Source: Candidatus Anaerostipes avistercoris (GTDB taxonomy: Bacteria; Bacillota; Clostridia; Lachnospirales; Lachnospiraceae). Taken from it: DNA of 64,000 nt. This document shows positions 42,865 to 52,889 of this stretch, one piece after another. A program made the translations under genes and the position numbers. The DNA is taken from the NCBI GenBank assembly GCA_019119895.1, contig DWWD01000030.1, forward strand, positions 1 through 64,000, given 5' to 3'. Numbering within the stretch: position 1 is the first letter of the stretch; every line of letters starts with the position of its first letter. The notes beneath the pieces are model-generated. The model worked only from the letters and a program-made list of their open reading frames with translations. It did not search any database and was not told where the DNA came from.

Positions 42865-43137
42865 AAGAAGACTCCTTTCAAATAATAACTGATTCTATCA
42901 TAACATGTTACAGAGATTTTTCCTATGAATAAAAGTCCGGATAAAAAGAGGGGACCGGAGATTCGAAAATCCCCGGCATTATGAAAAAGTATGAAAAAAG
43001 TTCTAGCAAAAGTAACTAATGTCTTAGTTATTTGCTATGATTATAGTATAATAGAAGAATATGAAGAAAATGTGATAAAATCAAAAAAAATAACAATTAA
43101 GGATAAATTAAGAAAAAGGGAAAGGAGAGAGATCTTC

Positions 43138-44178
43138 ATGTTATCACTGGAAAGTGACTATACGAAAGGGGCTCATAAGAAAATACTGGAACGCCTCTGT
43201 GAGATCAATATGGAACCACAGCCGGGATATGGAAGCGATATGTATTGTGAACAGGCAGGCGAGAAGATCAAAGCAGCATGCGGATGCCACGATGCAGATG
43301 TTTTCTTCATGACAGGGGGAACCCAGACTAACGCCCTGATCATTGACAGCATGACGGAGCCGTACGAGGGCGTTGTCGCGGCGGATTCCGGACATGTCAG
43401 TGTGCATGAGGCAGGCGCGGTGGAATTTACCGGTCATAAGGTTCTGACCATACCGGGAAACTGCGGAAAGATTCAGGCAGACCGTCTGAGAAACTGCCTG
43501 GAGGATTTCTGGAAGGATGAAAATCATGAACATATGGTATTTCCGGGCATGGTTTACCTTTCACATCCGACAGAGTTTGGAACGCTGTACAGCCTGAAGG
43601 AGCTGGAAGAGATTTCCGGAATCTGCAGAGAGTATCAGATACCGCTGTATCTGGATGGAGCCCGGCTGGGGTACGGTCTTATGAGTCAGGATACAAATGT
43701 ATCTCTGGAGGATATCGCCCGGCTTTGCGATGTCTTCTACATTGGAGGTACGAAAGTCGGCGCGTTGTTTGGAGAAGCCGCAGTATTCACGAAAAAGAAT
43801 ACGCCGAAACATTTCGTCACGCGGATCAAGCAGCATGGAGCTCTTCTCGCGAAGGGATGGCTGACGGGCGTACAGTTCGATGTTCTTTTTACGGACGGGC
43901 TCTACTTTGAAATCAGCAAAAAGGCTGTCAATCTGGCACAGAAGATAAAAGAAGGATTTGCACAGCGTGGATATGAGTTTTTCATAGATTCGCCGACAAA
44001 TCAGCAGTTTATCGTTCTGGAAAACGGGGAGATGGAACAGTTAAGAAAGAAAGTGAGGTTCAGTTTCTGGGAAAAAATCGACGACTCTCATACAGCAGTC
44101 CGTTTTGCCACGAGCTGGGCTACAAAAGAATCAGAAATCAGGGAATTATTTAAAATTCTGGATGAAGTCAGGAGTTAA
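43138..44178 (+). CDS. Low-specificity threonine aldolase / beta-eliminating lyase family
   Basis: DVFFMTGGTQTNAL, PLYLDGARLGYGL, FYIGGTKVGALFGEA. Confidence 0.92.
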   Translation: MLSLESDYTKGAHKKILERLCEINMEPQPGYGSDMYCEQAGEKIKAACGCHDADVFFMTGGTQTNALIIDSMTEPYEGVVAADSGHVSVHEAGAVEFTGHKVLTIPGNCGKIQADRLRNCLEDFWKDENHEHMVFPGMVYLSHPTEFGTLYSLKELEEISGICREYQIPLYLDGARLGYGLMSQDTNVSLEDIARLCDVFYIGGTKVGALFGEAAVFTKKNTPKHFVTRIKQHGALLAKGWLTGVQFDVLFTDGLYFEISKKAVNLAQKIKEGFAQRGYEFFIDSPTNQQFIVLENGEMEQLRKKVRFSFWEKIDDSHTAVRFATSWATKESEIRELFKILDEVRS

Positions 44179-44215
44179 GCAGCAGGTCAACATGTATTCA
44201 AAAGGTGGGAAAGAG

Positions 44216-45139
44216 ATGAGTTTGGAGAAAATAAGACAGGATTATAAATCTTTCAATGAAGCAGTCAAAGAAATCTTTGGAGAAAACGCAGAGATCACAA
44301 AGCGGGATTATGTCTATGGAGGAAGCATCAATGATTCCCGCAAAATGAGTCTGTCTACGGGTGATATCATCTTTGTGAAGACAAATACGATAGAAAATAA
44401 GAAGTTTTTTGAAACAGAAATCGCAGGCCTTAAAGCCCTTGACTCTGTCGGCAAAATCGGTGTGCCGGAAATTCTGGGAAGCGGAACCGATCAGGATAAG
44501 GGAGTGTCCTTTCTCATTCTGGAATATCTGGAAAGTCCGTCAAAGATAGAAAATTACTGGGAGGAATTTGGGCATCAGCTGGCCGGCCTGCATAAGGCGG
44601 AATGCTCCAGATTTGTACCTTCTGATAACGGAAAGGAGCGGTATGGTTTTCTGGAAGACAATTTCATTGGTGCCGGTCCTCAGATCAATACGCCGAAGGA
44701 AAAATGGGTGGATTTTTACAGGGAGTGCAGACTTCTTCCGCAGATCAAAAGAGCGGAGAATTATTTTGATCCTGACACGATGAGAAAGCTGGACCACCTG
44801 CTGGAGCGTCTGGAATCTTTCCTGGAAGAGCCGGACTTTCCGTCACTTCTTCATGGTGATCTGTGGGGCGGAAATGTCATGTGTGGCAGCGATGGAAAAG
44901 CATGGATCATTGATCCGGCGGCCTATGTGGGGGACTTTGAGGCGGATCTTGCCATGACGCAGCTGTTCGGAGGATTTCCGACAGAATTTTACAGCGCTTA
45001 TAATGAAGTCAATCCGATTTCTGTAGATTATCCGCAGAAAAGGGATTTTTATCAGCTGTACCATCTCCTGAATCATCTGAATTTGTTCGGAAGATCTTAT
45101 TTCGGAAATGTCATACGAATTATAAGAAAATATGTATAA
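44216..45139 (+). CDS. Fructosamine kinase family protein
   Basis: LLHGDLWGGNVMCGSDGKAWIIDPAAYVGDFEADLAMTQLFGGF. Confidence 0.92.
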   Translation: MSLEKIRQDYKSFNEAVKEIFGENAEITKRDYVYGGSINDSRKMSLSTGDIIFVKTNTIENKKFFETEIAGLKALDSVGKIGVPEILGSGTDQDKGVSFLILEYLESPSKIENYWEEFGHQLAGLHKAECSRFVPSDNGKERYGFLEDNFIGAGPQINTPKEKWVDFYRECRLLPQIKRAENYFDPDTMRKLDHLLERLESFLEEPDFPSLLHGDLWGGNVMCGSDGKAWIIDPAAYVGDFEADLAMTQLFGGFPTEFYSAYNEVNPISVDYPQKRDFYQLYHLLNHLNLFGRSYFGNVIRIIRKYV

Positions 45140-45278
45140 CACAAGATTTTTTTTAGATAATTTTATTTTTTGTTTAGAAAATTTTATAGGCAGGAAATTG
45201 AATCCTGCGGGGAATAAGGTATAATGAAGACATAGTTTTTCATATATATTTTAATCCTCTCTTTTCATTAATAAAAGC

Positions 45279-45312
45279 AAAAGTCCCATCGGTTTCGGTG
45301 GGACTTTTCTTT
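45279..45312. terminator. Terminator hairpin
   Basis: AAAAGTCCCA tcggtttcgg TGGGACTTTT. Confidence 0.85.
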
Positions 45313-46112
45313 TACATATGTTTCACTGCGTATTTTTCGGCTGCGTGCAGGAGTCTGTAAAGCAGCATGGCGATCAGACACAGAAGGATGATGGACATCA
45401 TGACCCAGTCCATCTTAAAGACCTGGCTTCCGTAAATGATCAGATATCCAAGCCCCGCTTTTGCGGCCAGAAATTCTCCGATGATAACGCCTACCAGAGA
45501 CAGTCCGATGCTGACTTTCATCAGGCTGATAAAGAGAGGGATACAGCTTGGGATTACCGCAAGGCGGAGACAGTCGGTTCTAGAGCCTCCCAGTGTCCGG
45601 ATCAGGATCAGACGTTCCGGATCAACTTTCATAAATCCGTGATACAGGTTCAGGATGCTTCCGAAAACGGCGATGGATATGGCGGTGATAATGATCGTTT
45701 TCATGTTATTTCCCAGCCAGACGATAAGGATCGGCGCCAGAGCGGATTTCGGGAGACTGTTTAATACGACCAGATAAGGTTCCAGAACATCGGCGGCAGG
45801 GCGGCACCACCACAGGAGAACGGAAACGCCCAGCGTAAGCACCATAACCAGAAGAAAGCTTGCGATGGTCTCAGTCAGCGTAATGCCGATGTGGAAAAAT
45901 AGACTCTGGTCTTTCAGCATCGTGTAAAAACATTGAACAATCCGCTGGGGACTGCTGAAAATAAAGCCGTTTAAATATCCTTTTTCCACGGAAATTTCCC
46001 ATGCGGCCAGGATTGCCAGCAGCAGAAGCACCTGCGCGGCCAGAATCCAGTATTTTCTCCTTTGCAGTGACTGAAGATATTGTTTCTGTGCTTCAGACGG
46101 CTCACGTGTCAT
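45312..46112 (-). CDS. ABC transporter permease (SsuC/TauC/ThiX-like)
   Basis: Six-TM permease with EAA loop GGSRTDCLRLAVIPSCIP. Confidence 0.87.
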   Translation of the reverse strand: MTREPSEAQKQYLQSLQRRKYWILAAQVLLLLAILAAWEISVEKGYLNGFIFSSPQRIVQCFYTMLKDQSLFFHIGITLTETIASFLLVMVLTLGVSVLLWWCRPAADVLEPYLVVLNSLPKSALAPILIVWLGNNMKTIIITAISIAVFGSILNLYHGFMKVDPERLILIRTLGGSRTDCLRLAVIPSCIPLFISLMKVSIGLSLVGVIIGEFLAAKAGLGYLIIYGSQVFKMDWVMMSIILLCLIAMLLYRLLHAAEKYAVKHM

Positions 46113-46866
46113 TGATATCCCTCCACAACTGATTGAAATAATCTTTGAATTCCACAGCATTTCTTGCGTTTTTCGGTGTTCTCTCCGGACAGGACAGATG
46201 GATCGGAATGATCGATTTTACAGTTCCCGGACGTCTGGTCAGGACGATGACCCGGTCCGCCATGCTGACAGCTTCTGACAGATCGTGGGTGACCAGAAGA
46301 GCGGTTTTATGTTCCTTCTTAATGATGGTGCCGATATCATTGGATACATTTAACCGGGTCTGATAATCCAGTGCGGAGAAGGGTTCATCCAGCAGAAGAA
46401 TATCCGGAGAGAGGGCAAGGGTGCGGATCAGGGCTGCCCGCTGCCGCATACCGCCGGACAGCTGATCCGGATAAGAATCGCGGAAATCTTCCAGGCCGTA
46501 AGAGGTCAGAAGGTGCTCTACGCGTTCATAGGCTGCCGGATCCCTGATTTTCTGTATTTTAAGTCCCAGGACAGCATTTTCATATATGGTTTTCCATGGA
46601 AGAAGCTGATCATTTTGCAGCATATAGCCGACTTTTTCTTTGGAAATCACAAGAGGATAACCATTGATCAGAATTTCTCCGCTGTCCAGGGAAAGGAGCC
46701 GCGCGATCAGGTGAAGCAGCGTGGACTTTCCGCAGCCGCTGGGACCAACGACTGCAACGAATTCACCGGATTTTATATGGAAGGAAACATTATGAAGGGC
46801 GGGAGTTTCCTGCTTTAATGAATGATAAGTGTAGCAAACGTGGTCAAGGGACAGGGCATAAGTCAT
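46102..46866 (-). CDS. ABC transporter ATP-binding protein (SsuB/TauB-like)
   Basis: GPSGCGKSTLLHLIARLL, LSGGMRQRAALIRTLA, LLDEPFSALD. Confidence 0.93.
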   Translation of the reverse strand: MTYALSLDHVCYTYHSLKQETPALHNVSFHIKSGEFVAVVGPSGCGKSTLLHLIARLLSLDSGEILINGYPLVISKEKVGYMLQNDQLLPWKTIYENAVLGLKIQKIRDPAAYERVEHLLTSYGLEDFRDSYPDQLSGGMRQRAALIRTLALSPDILLLDEPFSALDYQTRLNVSNDIGTIIKKEHKTALLVTHDLSEAVSMADRVIVLTRRPGTVKSIIPIHLSCPERTPKNARNAVEFKDYFNQLWRDINDT

Positions 46867-46975
46867 AGAAACCTCCGAAATCTTTGTTATAATAGAATAT
46901 GCAGAAAAAGAAAAAATGCTCCCGAACGGCGGCATGGATCTGCGCAGAATATAAGGAAAAGGTGAAACAACAGCA

Positions 46976-47665
46976 ATGAAATATGAACATATGACAGAAG
47001 GAATTTTTTTGAGCCGGCCTAACCGGTTTATTGCCATGGTGGAAGCGGAAGGAAGTCAGGCTAAGGCACATGTGAAAAACACAGGAAGATGCCGGGAGCT
47101 GCTGATTCCCGGAACCAAAGTATTTCTCCAAAAGCACAATAATCCGGATAGAAAGACAAAATATTCCCTGATCGGGGTCATGAAAGGCGATGTTATGGTC
47201 AATATGGATTCTCAGGCGCCGAACCATGTGGTCAGAGAATGGCTGGAGCAGGGAGGTATCTATCAAAAAACGAATTTGATCGCGGCAGAACGAAAATACG
47301 GCGATTCCCGCTTTGATTTTTATATAGAAGGAGACGGAAAAAAAGCTTTCGTTGAGGTAAAAGGGGTCACTCTGGAGGAAGAAGGAACTGCCCGATTTCC
47401 GGACGCACCCACGGAACGAGGGGTAAAACATGTAAAAGAATTGATGAAATGTATAGAAGAAGGATATGAGGCGTATATTATTTTTGTGATTCAAATGAAA
47501 GGAACCCGGAAGTTTGAGCCAAATGACAAGAGGCATCCGGAATTTGGGGCCGTACTTCGGGAAGCCGGACAGGCCGGCGTCCGGATACGGGCTCTGGACT
47601 GCAGAGTCGGCATGGACAGTCTGGTGATCGATGAGCCGGTGCCGGTAGTTCTGGATGAAAGTTAA
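46976..47665 (+). CDS. sfsA: SfsA family protein
   Basis: RPNRFIAMVE, HVKNTGRCRELLIPG, FVEVKGVTLEEEG, FPDAPTERGVKHVKELM. Confidence 0.94.
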   Translation: MKYEHMTEGIFLSRPNRFIAMVEAEGSQAKAHVKNTGRCRELLIPGTKVFLQKHNNPDRKTKYSLIGVMKGDVMVNMDSQAPNHVVREWLEQGGIYQKTNLIAAERKYGDSRFDFYIEGDGKKAFVEVKGVTLEEEGTARFPDAPTERGVKHVKELMKCIEEGYEAYIIFVIQMKGTRKFEPNDKRHPEFGAVLREAGQAGVRIRALDCRVGMDSLVIDEPVPVVLDES

Positions 47666-48339
47666 AGTCCGTCTGCGATATCCTGCAGGGTATCCGGATC
47701 CAGGATTTTAATCTGATTTCTCCCTGTAATTCGGAGAACACCCTGATTCTGCAGACCGGACAAGGTTCGGGACAGAGAAGGACGGGTCGTATTCAGGTAA
47801 GCGGCCAGTTCACTGCGGTTCATGCTCAGGGGAACCGTGTCGGCGCCGGTGCGGTTTTCCAGAAGATATCTGGCGAGTCTCTGTTCCAGCTCTCCGCAGG
47901 TCAGAAGATCCAGACGTTCCTGTTTCTGGTGATTGTCCAGGGCAAAGATGTGGAGCATGTTAAAGATGGCCTGACTGTGATGCTCACAGTTTTTCTCACA
48001 GGTTCGGAAGAAGAAACTCCGGTCTGCCGTGAGAATCCTGCAGGGACTTTCTGTCCGGACAGTGTATCCAAAAGCCTTTTTGTCCAGGAAAACATCGGTT
48101 TCGCCGAACAGACTGCCGGCAGAACGGTATTCGATGTTCATGGGTTTCCCCATATAATTATACTGTTCCAGTATGACGGTGCCTTCCAGAATCAGGTACA
48201 GCACGGCAGGTTTGTCATCCGGGTAAACAATCGTCTGACCCTTTGGAAAGGACAGGGTCTCGGCGTGGGAGCAGTGAAGAATCCGCTGGATTTCCGCATC
48301 ATTTAAATTTTGAAAGAGTAACGTATCTTTAAGTTCCAT
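47662..48339 (-). CDS. Crp/Fnr-family regulator
   Basis: cNMP-binding-like fold and HTH SELAAYLNTTRPSLSRTLSGLQNQGVL. Confidence 0.9.
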   Translation of the reverse strand: MELKDTLLFQNLNDAEIQRILHCSHAETLSFPKGQTIVYPDDKPAVLYLILEGTVILEQYNYMGKPMNIEYRSAGSLFGETDVFLDKKAFGYTVRTESPCRILTADRSFFFRTCEKNCEHHSQAIFNMLHIFALDNHQKQERLDLLTCGELEQRLARYLLENRTGADTVPLSMNRSELAAYLNTTRPSLSRTLSGLQNQGVLRITGRNQIKILDPDTLQDIADGL

Positions 48340-48361
48340 TTTTTCATCCTTTTTTGCACTT

Positions 48362-48377
48362 TGTAACATATGTTACA
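48362..48377. promoter_or_regulatory. Crp/Fnr-type perfect 16-bp palindrome
   Basis: TGTAACATATGTTACA between the divergent Crp/Fnr and superoxide reductase genes. Confidence 0.8.
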
Positions 48378-48440
48378 GAAATAATATCAATTTAAGGTTA
48401 TTATATAGCTACAGTCAGGAACAGTAAAGGAGGAAATGAA

Positions 48441-48797
48441 ATGAGTCGGTTTTATAAAGATGACAAAGCAGTGTTGTTAGATGTATTTGAAAAAAATCCG
48501 GTATCAGGTCTCAATTTGCTGGAGGCGAATGTTACCGACGCAGCTGGCGAGAAACACGTTCCCGTGATCGAGAGAGATGGGAAAGATATTATTGTCAGAG
48601 TCGGCGAGGTTCCTCATCCGATGATGGAGGAGCACTATATTATGGGTGTTTATATTGAAACAAAGCAGGGCGGTCAGCTTTGCCGGTTCCAGCCGGGAGA
48701 TGAGCCAAGAGCGGTGTTTACTCTTGCGCCGGGCGATGAACTGGTGGCAGCTTATGAGTACTGCAACCTGCATGGTCTGTGGAAAGCAGACGCATAG
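48441..48797 (+). CDS. Superoxide reductase / desulfoferrodoxin-like
   Basis: EKHVPVIE, GEVPHPMMEEHYI, YEYCNLHGLWKA ligand pattern. Confidence 0.88.
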   Translation: MSRFYKDDKAVLLDVFEKNPVSGLNLLEANVTDAAGEKHVPVIERDGKDIIVRVGEVPHPMMEEHYIMGVYIETKQGGQLCRFQPGDEPRAVFTLAPGDELVAAYEYCNLHGLWKADA

Positions 48798-48837
48798 CAA
48801 TATATAAAAGGATACAAAATTTCAGGAGGCAAAAAAG

Positions 48838-48999
48838 ATGAAAAAATACGAATGCGAACCATGTGGATACATTTATGACGAGGCAGCAGGCGATCCGGAC
48901 AACGGAATCGCGCCGGGAACAAAATTTGAAGATCTTCCGGATGACTGGGTATGTCCGTTATGCGGAATGGGAAAAGAAGTTTTCTCAGAAGTTGAATAA
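48838..48999 (+). CDS. Rubredoxin (absent from the supplied ORF track)
   Basis: 53 aa: [53 protein letters not shown]. Confidence 0.95.
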   Translation: MKKYECEPCGYIYDEAAGDPDNGIAPGTKFEDLPDDWVCPLCGMGKEVFSEVE

Positions 49000-49157
49000 A
49001 AACAATTCTGTTTATGAATCACAGTGCAGGATTTCTCTGAAATTCAGAGGAATCCTGTTTTTTTGCCGTTCCGCGGGAATCACACTGCAGACAGGATGAA
49101 ATTGACAGAAAACGCAGGAATGATATAAAATAATAAAAAACAAGAAAGGAAATCATT

Positions 49158-50135
49158 ATGGTAAGATTTGCGGTGATTGGAACAAATTTTATCACAGACA
49201 GCTTTCTGGAAGCGGGAGCTGAATGTGAGGGATTCAAGGCACAGGCCGTATACTCAAGAACCATGGAACGGGCAAAAGAATATGCGGAAAAATACGGAAT
49301 TGAAGATTGTTATGATTCATTGGAGGATCTGGCAGAAGCTCCGGATATTGACGCAGTTTATGTAGCGAGTCCCAATGCTCTGCATGCGTCACAGAGTATT
49401 CAGATGATGGAAGCTGGGAAGCATGTATTATGTGAAAAAACCATAGCCTCAAATTCCAAAGAATTAAAGGAAATGCTGGAAACGGCAGAGCGAAATCATG
49501 TGGTGCTGCTGGAAGCCATGCGCCCTGTCTTTGATCCGGGATTTGCGGCGATTCAGGAGAATCTTCCGAGACTGGGAAAGATTCGCCGCGCCACGTTCCA
49601 GTACTGTCAGTATTCCAGACGATATGACCATTTCAAAGAAGGTATCATCGAAAATGCCTTTAAACCAGAGTTATCCAACGGAGCGCTCATGGACATCGGC
49701 GTTTACTGCGTACATCCTCTGGTCAAACTTTTCGGGAAACCGAAAGAAGTGTATGCCCACGGGCTGAAGCTTTCCACCGGCGTGGATGGATCAGCAGTGA
49801 TCGTCGCCATGTATGAGGAAATGCAGGCAGAGCTTCTTTACGCTAAGATTACCCAGTCAGCGCTTCCAAGTCAGATCCAGGGAGAAGAAGCATCCATGAT
49901 CATCCGGGAAATACCGGACACAACTTCGATTGAAATCGTAAAGAGAGACGGAACTTCGGAAAAAATTGATATCCGCAAGAAAGAAAATAACATGTATTAT
50001 GAGGTGGAAGAATTTATCCGCCTGATTGAGGAAAAGAAGAGCGCACGGGAGCATAATCAGTATTCTGTCTGGTCGCTGGAAGTTATGGACGAGGCAAGAC
50101 AGCAGATGGGAATCCATTTCCCGGCGGATGATTAA
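49158..50135 (+). CDS. Gfo/Idh/MocA family oxidoreductase
   Basis: VRFAVIGTNFITDSFLE; VLCEKTIASNSKEL. Confidence 0.92.
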   Translation: MVRFAVIGTNFITDSFLEAGAECEGFKAQAVYSRTMERAKEYAEKYGIEDCYDSLEDLAEAPDIDAVYVASPNALHASQSIQMMEAGKHVLCEKTIASNSKELKEMLETAERNHVVLLEAMRPVFDPGFAAIQENLPRLGKIRRATFQYCQYSRRYDHFKEGIIENAFKPELSNGALMDIGVYCVHPLVKLFGKPKEVYAHGLKLSTGVDGSAVIVAMYEEMQAELLYAKITQSALPSQIQGEEASMIIREIPDTTSIEIVKRDGTSEKIDIRKKENNMYYEVEEFIRLIEEKKSAREHNQYSVWSLEVMDEARQQMGIHFPADD

Positions 50136-50147
50136 GGAGGCAGAAAG

Positions 50148-50915
50148 TTGTTTGTAGAAGAACGGCATCAGGAAATCCTGAGGCTCCTGCAGGAAAATGA
50201 AAAAGTGCGGGTCAAGGATTTAAGCAAACGGTTTCAGGTAACGGAAGACTGTATCCGCAAAGACCTGGCGGCCATGGAAGGACAGAATTTGTTAAAGAGA
50301 ACATATGGAGGAGCGGTGCTGCCGGACAGCCTGCATCCGGGACACAGCAATCTGGTGGCCAGCAGAAAGCATAAAAATGTAGAGCAGAAACAAAAAATTG
50401 CAAAAAAGGCAGTCAAACTGATCAAAAACGGGGATATGGTATTTCTGGATACGTCCACAACGAATATTGAACTGGCAAGGGAAATCATAAAGGCGGGGAT
50501 GGAAATCACCGTTGTAAGCTGTATGATGGACATTGCGGAAATCTTCCAGTCCACGAAAAATGTGAAATTTTTTCTGATCGGAGGAGAATTTAACCGGTCT
50601 CAGAATGGCTTCCTGGGCTCACTGACGCTGCAGATGATGGAAAATTTCAGATTCGATATCAGCTTTATGGGCGTTGTGGGAGCGGATCCGGAGAAAAATA
50701 TCATTACCACTTATGTGCCGGAAGACGGCATGATGAAACGTCATGCTGTGGAGAGAAGCTCCAGAACATATCTGATGATGGAAAGCAAGAAATTCGGATT
50801 CCAGGCCAACTATGTATATGCGGGATTTGAGGATATCAGCGGCGTAATCTGCGAAAAAGAACCGGATGAGGCCATCCGGGAGCAGCTTGAGCTGCGGCAG
50901 ACAGAGATTATTTAA
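50148..50915 (+). CDS. DeoR-family regulator (TTG start)
   Basis: ERHQEILRLLQENEKVRVKDLSKRFQVTEDCIRKDLAAMEGQNLLKRTYGGAV. Confidence 0.92.
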   Translation: MFVEERHQEILRLLQENEKVRVKDLSKRFQVTEDCIRKDLAAMEGQNLLKRTYGGAVLPDSLHPGHSNLVASRKHKNVEQKQKIAKKAVKLIKNGDMVFLDTSTTNIELAREIIKAGMEITVVSCMMDIAEIFQSTKNVKFFLIGGEFNRSQNGFLGSLTLQMMENFRFDISFMGVVGADPEKNIITTYVPEDGMMKRHAVERSSRTYLMMESKKFGFQANYVYAGFEDISGVICEKEPDEAIREQLELRQTEII

Positions 50916-51741
50916 TATGGAGAATGTGCTCGATGCCCCATGCGACGCCATCCAGATCATGGTGACGGGTCACGGCATCTGCGGCAGCCCTGCACTTAGG
51001 AGAGGCGTTCTCCATAGCAATACCGATGCCTGCGGCGTTCAGCAGATCGATATCATTATCTCCGTCGCCGAAAGCGGCAGTCTGTTCCGGAGCCAGGTGC
51101 AGATAATCACGGATAAAACGAAGACCGGAATGTTTGCCCGCATCTCTGTGGGAGATTTCGATCAGCTGGGAAACAGAAGACGTAATATAAATATCTTTGG
51201 AAGTCTGGGCAAGTTTTGCCCAGATTTCTTCTTTTGTGAGGTCATCTCCGACAACCACATCAATACTGTCAATCTGATCCTGATGTCTGCGGAGGAATCC
51301 CGGCATCTGATGGACAGGATTTCTGGTATCCTGAATGTATGGGATGGCCTGAGGCGTGGCGCCGAATCCCACAGGATCTCTGACGTAATCTGCTTCTGCG
51401 TAGGCAGTGCCGTCGATAAAAGCTTCCAGTACCACCGGATAAGAGGAAGAAACTGCGAGAATATCAGAGACAGAGGCTTCTGTCAGTTTATATTCATGCA
51501 GGCATTTTCCCGTCGGAATATAGTAAACGGCCGCTCCATTGGAGGTTATGGCGTACTCAATGCCGGGAACGGACAGGACGTCTTCCGGAAGTGTGTGAAA
51601 GGAACGCCCGCTGGCAATGACAATATGAACTCCTTTTTCAATGGCATGTGACAATGCCTGCCGGTTGCCTTCAGAGAGTTTCCCCTGAGCATTTAATGTT
51701 GTCCGGTCCAGATCTAAAGCAATACATTTAATATCCATCAT
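50908..51741 (-). CDS. Cof-type HAD hydrolase
   Basis: CIALDLDRTTLNAQG, AFGDGDNDIDLLNAAGIGIAMENA. Confidence 0.94.
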   Translation of the reverse strand: MMDIKCIALDLDRTTLNAQGKLSEGNRQALSHAIEKGVHIVIASGRSFHTLPEDVLSVPGIEYAITSNGAAVYYIPTGKCLHEYKLTEASVSDILAVSSSYPVVLEAFIDGTAYAEADYVRDPVGFGATPQAIPYIQDTRNPVHQMPGFLRRHQDQIDSIDVVVGDDLTKEEIWAKLAQTSKDIYITSSVSQLIEISHRDAGKHSGLRFIRDYLHLAPEQTAAFGDGDNDIDLLNAAGIGIAMENASPKCRAAADAVTRHHDLDGVAWGIEHILHIK

Positions 51742-51814
51742 AAGTCCTCCTTTTCTATTTCCTTATTGTAACTTTTCTTATTTCCATTTACAATAGGTTT
51801 GGAGGAAAGAAGAC

Positions 51815-52846
51815 ATGGGATTAACGACGTTATGTTATATAGAAAAAGAAAACAAGTATCTGATGCTTCACAGGATTGTAAAGAAGCACGACATTAACAA
51901 AGATAAATGGATCGGTGTCGGAGGACATTTTGAACACGGTGAAAGTCCGGAAGACTGTATGTTCCGGGAAGTCAGAGAAGAAACCGGGCTGGTTCCGGTG
52001 CAGTACCGGCTGTGCGGAGTCGTCACATTTTTATCGGATATGGGAACCGAAAAAGAAGCATGGGAGTATATGTTTCTTTACCATATCACAGATTATAAAG
52101 GAACGATAAAGGAATGCGATGAGGGAGTGCTGGAATGGGTTCCGAAAAAAGACCTTCTGAACCTGGAACTGTGGGAAGGAGACCGTCTGTTCCTGCGCTA
52201 TATGGATGAGGGAGCGCCATTCTTTTCCCTGAAACTGACTTATGTGGAAGGGAACCTTATGGCGGCGGTCCTGGATGGAAAAGAACTGGAATTCTTTGAT
52301 CTTCTGGATGAAAATGGAGAGAAAACCGGAAAGATCAAGGAGAGATCTCTGGTCCATGAGGACGGTGATCTCCACGGCACCGCCCATATCTGGATCGTGC
52401 GCGAAACAGAAAAGGGGCATGATGTACTGCTTCAGAAACGAAGTGCCAATAAAGACTCTTTTCCGGGGTGCTATGATATTTCATCGGCAGGACATGCAGC
52501 GGCAGGAGATGGATACCTGGAAACCGCAGTCCGGGAAATACAGGAGGAACTGGGGATCCCGGCGGCAGCGGAAGATCTGAAACAGATTGGTGTTCATGAT
52601 GGAATCATCAATGGAAATTTTTACGGAAGAGAGTTCCGAAATCACGAAATCAGTGCTGTTTATGTGTATGATAAACCGGTAGAGATTGAGAATCTTTCTC
52701 TGCAGAAGGAAGAAGTGGAAGAGGTCATATGGATGGACTATAACACGTGCCGGGAAAAGATGGAAAAAGGTGAGATCAAACACTGCATCTTCCAGGATGA
52801 ATTTGAAATGCTGGGAGAATATCTGGGCGAAATAGAATGTAAATAA
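51815..52846 (+). CDS. Double-NUDIX protein (8-oxo-dGTPase-like plus IPP-isomerase-like)
   Basis: Two Nudix boxes: GHFEHGESPEDCMFREVREETGL and GHAAAGDGYLETAVREIQEELGI. Confidence 0.92.
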   Translation: MGLTTLCYIEKENKYLMLHRIVKKHDINKDKWIGVGGHFEHGESPEDCMFREVREETGLVPVQYRLCGVVTFLSDMGTEKEAWEYMFLYHITDYKGTIKECDEGVLEWVPKKDLLNLELWEGDRLFLRYMDEGAPFFSLKLTYVEGNLMAAVLDGKELEFFDLLDENGEKTGKIKERSLVHEDGDLHGTAHIWIVRETEKGHDVLLQKRSANKDSFPGCYDISSAGHAAAGDGYLETAVREIQEELGIPAAAEDLKQIGVHDGIINGNFYGREFRNHEISAVYVYDKPVEIENLSLQKEEVEEVIWMDYNTCREKMEKGEIKHCIFQDEFEMLGEYLGEIECK

Positions 52847-52889
52847 AATTTGAATATAATTTATAAATTTGTTGTCATAAAATAAAGAA

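Noticed and set aside
42902-42915. TAACATGTTA palindrome near the Gfo/Idh start as a second Crp/Fnr site
   Set aside because: Only 10 bp and a poor match to TGTAACATATGTTACA; too weak to claim.
50866-51651. 261-aa ORF antisense to the HAD hydrolase
   Set aside because: Shadow ORF; HAD motifs on the minus strand are complete.
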